The position numbers and the translations under genes are program-made. Of a DNA stretch of 29,527 nucleotides, positions 29,119 to 29,527 are shown piece after piece. The stretch is from CBIHNH01 sp966211425. GTDB lineage: Bacteria; Patescibacteriota; Saccharimonadia; Saccharimonadales; Saccharimonadaceae. The stretch spans positions 1 through 29,527 of the forward strand of contig CBIHNH010000006.1 in the NCBI GenBank assembly GCA_966211425.1, in the 5' to 3' direction. Under the pieces are notes generated by a model, which was not told the origin of the DNA, ran no database searches, and saw only the letters and a list, made by a program, of their open reading frames with translations. Each line of letters begins with the position of its first letter. The stretch's first letter is position 1.

Positions 29119-29527
29119 TCAGGCTTCGTCGGATTTCCGGCGATAGCATGGCTCCTGCGCTGCGAGACGGTGCAATCGTCGTCTTTTTCTCCCGTCCACC
29201 GCGCGCCGGGTCTATCGTCTTAGCTGAGTATGGCGGACGCGAGATTGTGAAGCGTGTCGAACGGATAAGTGGGGATATGTTCTATCTCGTGGGCGATAAC
29301 CGACAGGAGAGCACCGACAGCCGTCACTATGGAACTCTGAGCAAAAGCGCTATACTCGGGGTTAGTATGATAACGTTGCCGTCTGCCGTAAAACCACCGA
29401 AACCCGTTAAGCCATACGGCATCTTGCTCGGTCGGATCGCCGCTGCAATCTTGATTATAATGGCTCTCATCCACCTCTTTCGCATCGACACGTTCATCCC
29501 AACACTCGACAATCTTATGCCAGGCGG
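29115..29527 (+). CDS. sodX: NiSOD maturation protease SodX, S26 signal-peptidase type (3' end beyond window)
   Basis: At least 137 codons, open at the right edge. GTG start overlaps the sodN TGA. Catalytic Ser11 lies in SGDSMAPALRDG and the general-base Lys46 in GREIVKRVERI; the conserved GDNRQESTDSRHYG box follows. This is the S26 (LepB/Imp) fold without an N-terminal membrane helix, as in SodX. Its job is to cut the sodN propeptide before His8. Unlike the usual compact SodX it continues with a Pro/Lys linker and a C-terminal membrane helix (YGILLGRIAAAILIIMALIHLF), so it may be tail-anchored. Confidence 0.88.
   Translation, partial: MIRLRRISGDSMAPALRDGAIVVFFSRPPRAGSIVLAEYGGREIVKRVERISGDMFYLVGDNRQESTDSRHYGTLSKSAILGVSMITLPSAVKPPKPVKPYGILLGRIAAAILIIMALIHLFRIDTFIPTLDNLMPG

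Noticed and set aside
1..29527. CRISPR array, insertion sequence, prophage or rRNA operon
   Set aside because: No spaced direct repeats, transposase, phage genes or rRNA segments were seen. The only tandem repeats are coding (7641-8894).

Overview
This window looks like a compact, streamlined bacterial chromosome, most likely from the Patescibacteria/CPR. My best guess is a Saccharibacteria (TM7)-like lineage, inferred from small housekeeping proteins, dense packing, single-copy tRNAs scattered between operons, large secreted repeat proteins and many lineage-type hypothetical proteins. No database search was possible, so the taxon is an inference. TGA is a normal stop here: it ends ligA, nusB, the XRE regulator and sodN. 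The code is therefore standard, which makes one in-frame TGA in an SPFH gene conspicuous.

Layout. 1-2.75 kb: 5' part of rarA (minus), divergent from ddl, then an interrupted SPFH/stomatin gene. 2.8-6.75 kb: tRNA-Phe, a secreted beta-helix protein, a DUF1761 membrane protein, an atypical tRNA-Gly, a small DUF5679-like protein, a DUF2975/XRE/small-membrane-protein cassette, then tRNA-Cys and tRNA-Leu. 6.8-9.5 kb: an 887-residue surface protein with five 83-85 residue Ig-like repeats and a sortase-like C-terminus. 9.8-14.6 kb: lemA, htpX, a membrane protein, ligA, and a convergent RRM protein. 14.75-20.85 kb: a candidate structured RNA, tRNA-Ala, a MurF-type ligase, a one-TM disordered protein and leuS. 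20.9-23.2 kb: a small membrane protein (minus), then rpmF-nusB-nudix-rnc. 23.25-26.5 kb: a membrane acyltransferase-like protein (minus), glyA, and a hypothetical protein (minus). 26.5-28.4 kb: rpsP, khpA, a candidate ncRNA and trmD. 28.4-29.5 kb: a hairpin-rich gap, then the nickel SOD gene sodN and its maturation protease (partial).

How the genes work together. Ddl makes D-Ala-D-Ala and the MurF-type ligase would add it to the peptidoglycan precursor. rpmF, nusB, rnc, rpsP, khpA, trmD, leuS and five tRNAs serve translation and RNA maturation. ligA and rarA serve replication and repair. sodN and sodX form a superoxide-defence pair. LemA and HtpX are a common membrane-stress pair. The two large secreted proteins probably face neighbours or a host cell.

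Most striking: (i) leuS carries a complete Nudix domain with an intact Nudix box inserted at the end of its editing domain; (ii) tRNA-Gly(GCC) replaces the near-universal G19-C56 elbow pair by U19-A56 and is followed by an exact 18-nt antisense copy of its own variable/T-arm region; (iii) two candidate structured RNAs have their own promoters and terminators; (iv) LigA has lost its zinc-finger cysteines; (v) many -10 boxes (TATACT/TATAAT/TACAAT) lie 6-11 nt before start codons, predicting leaderless or near-leaderless mRNAs.
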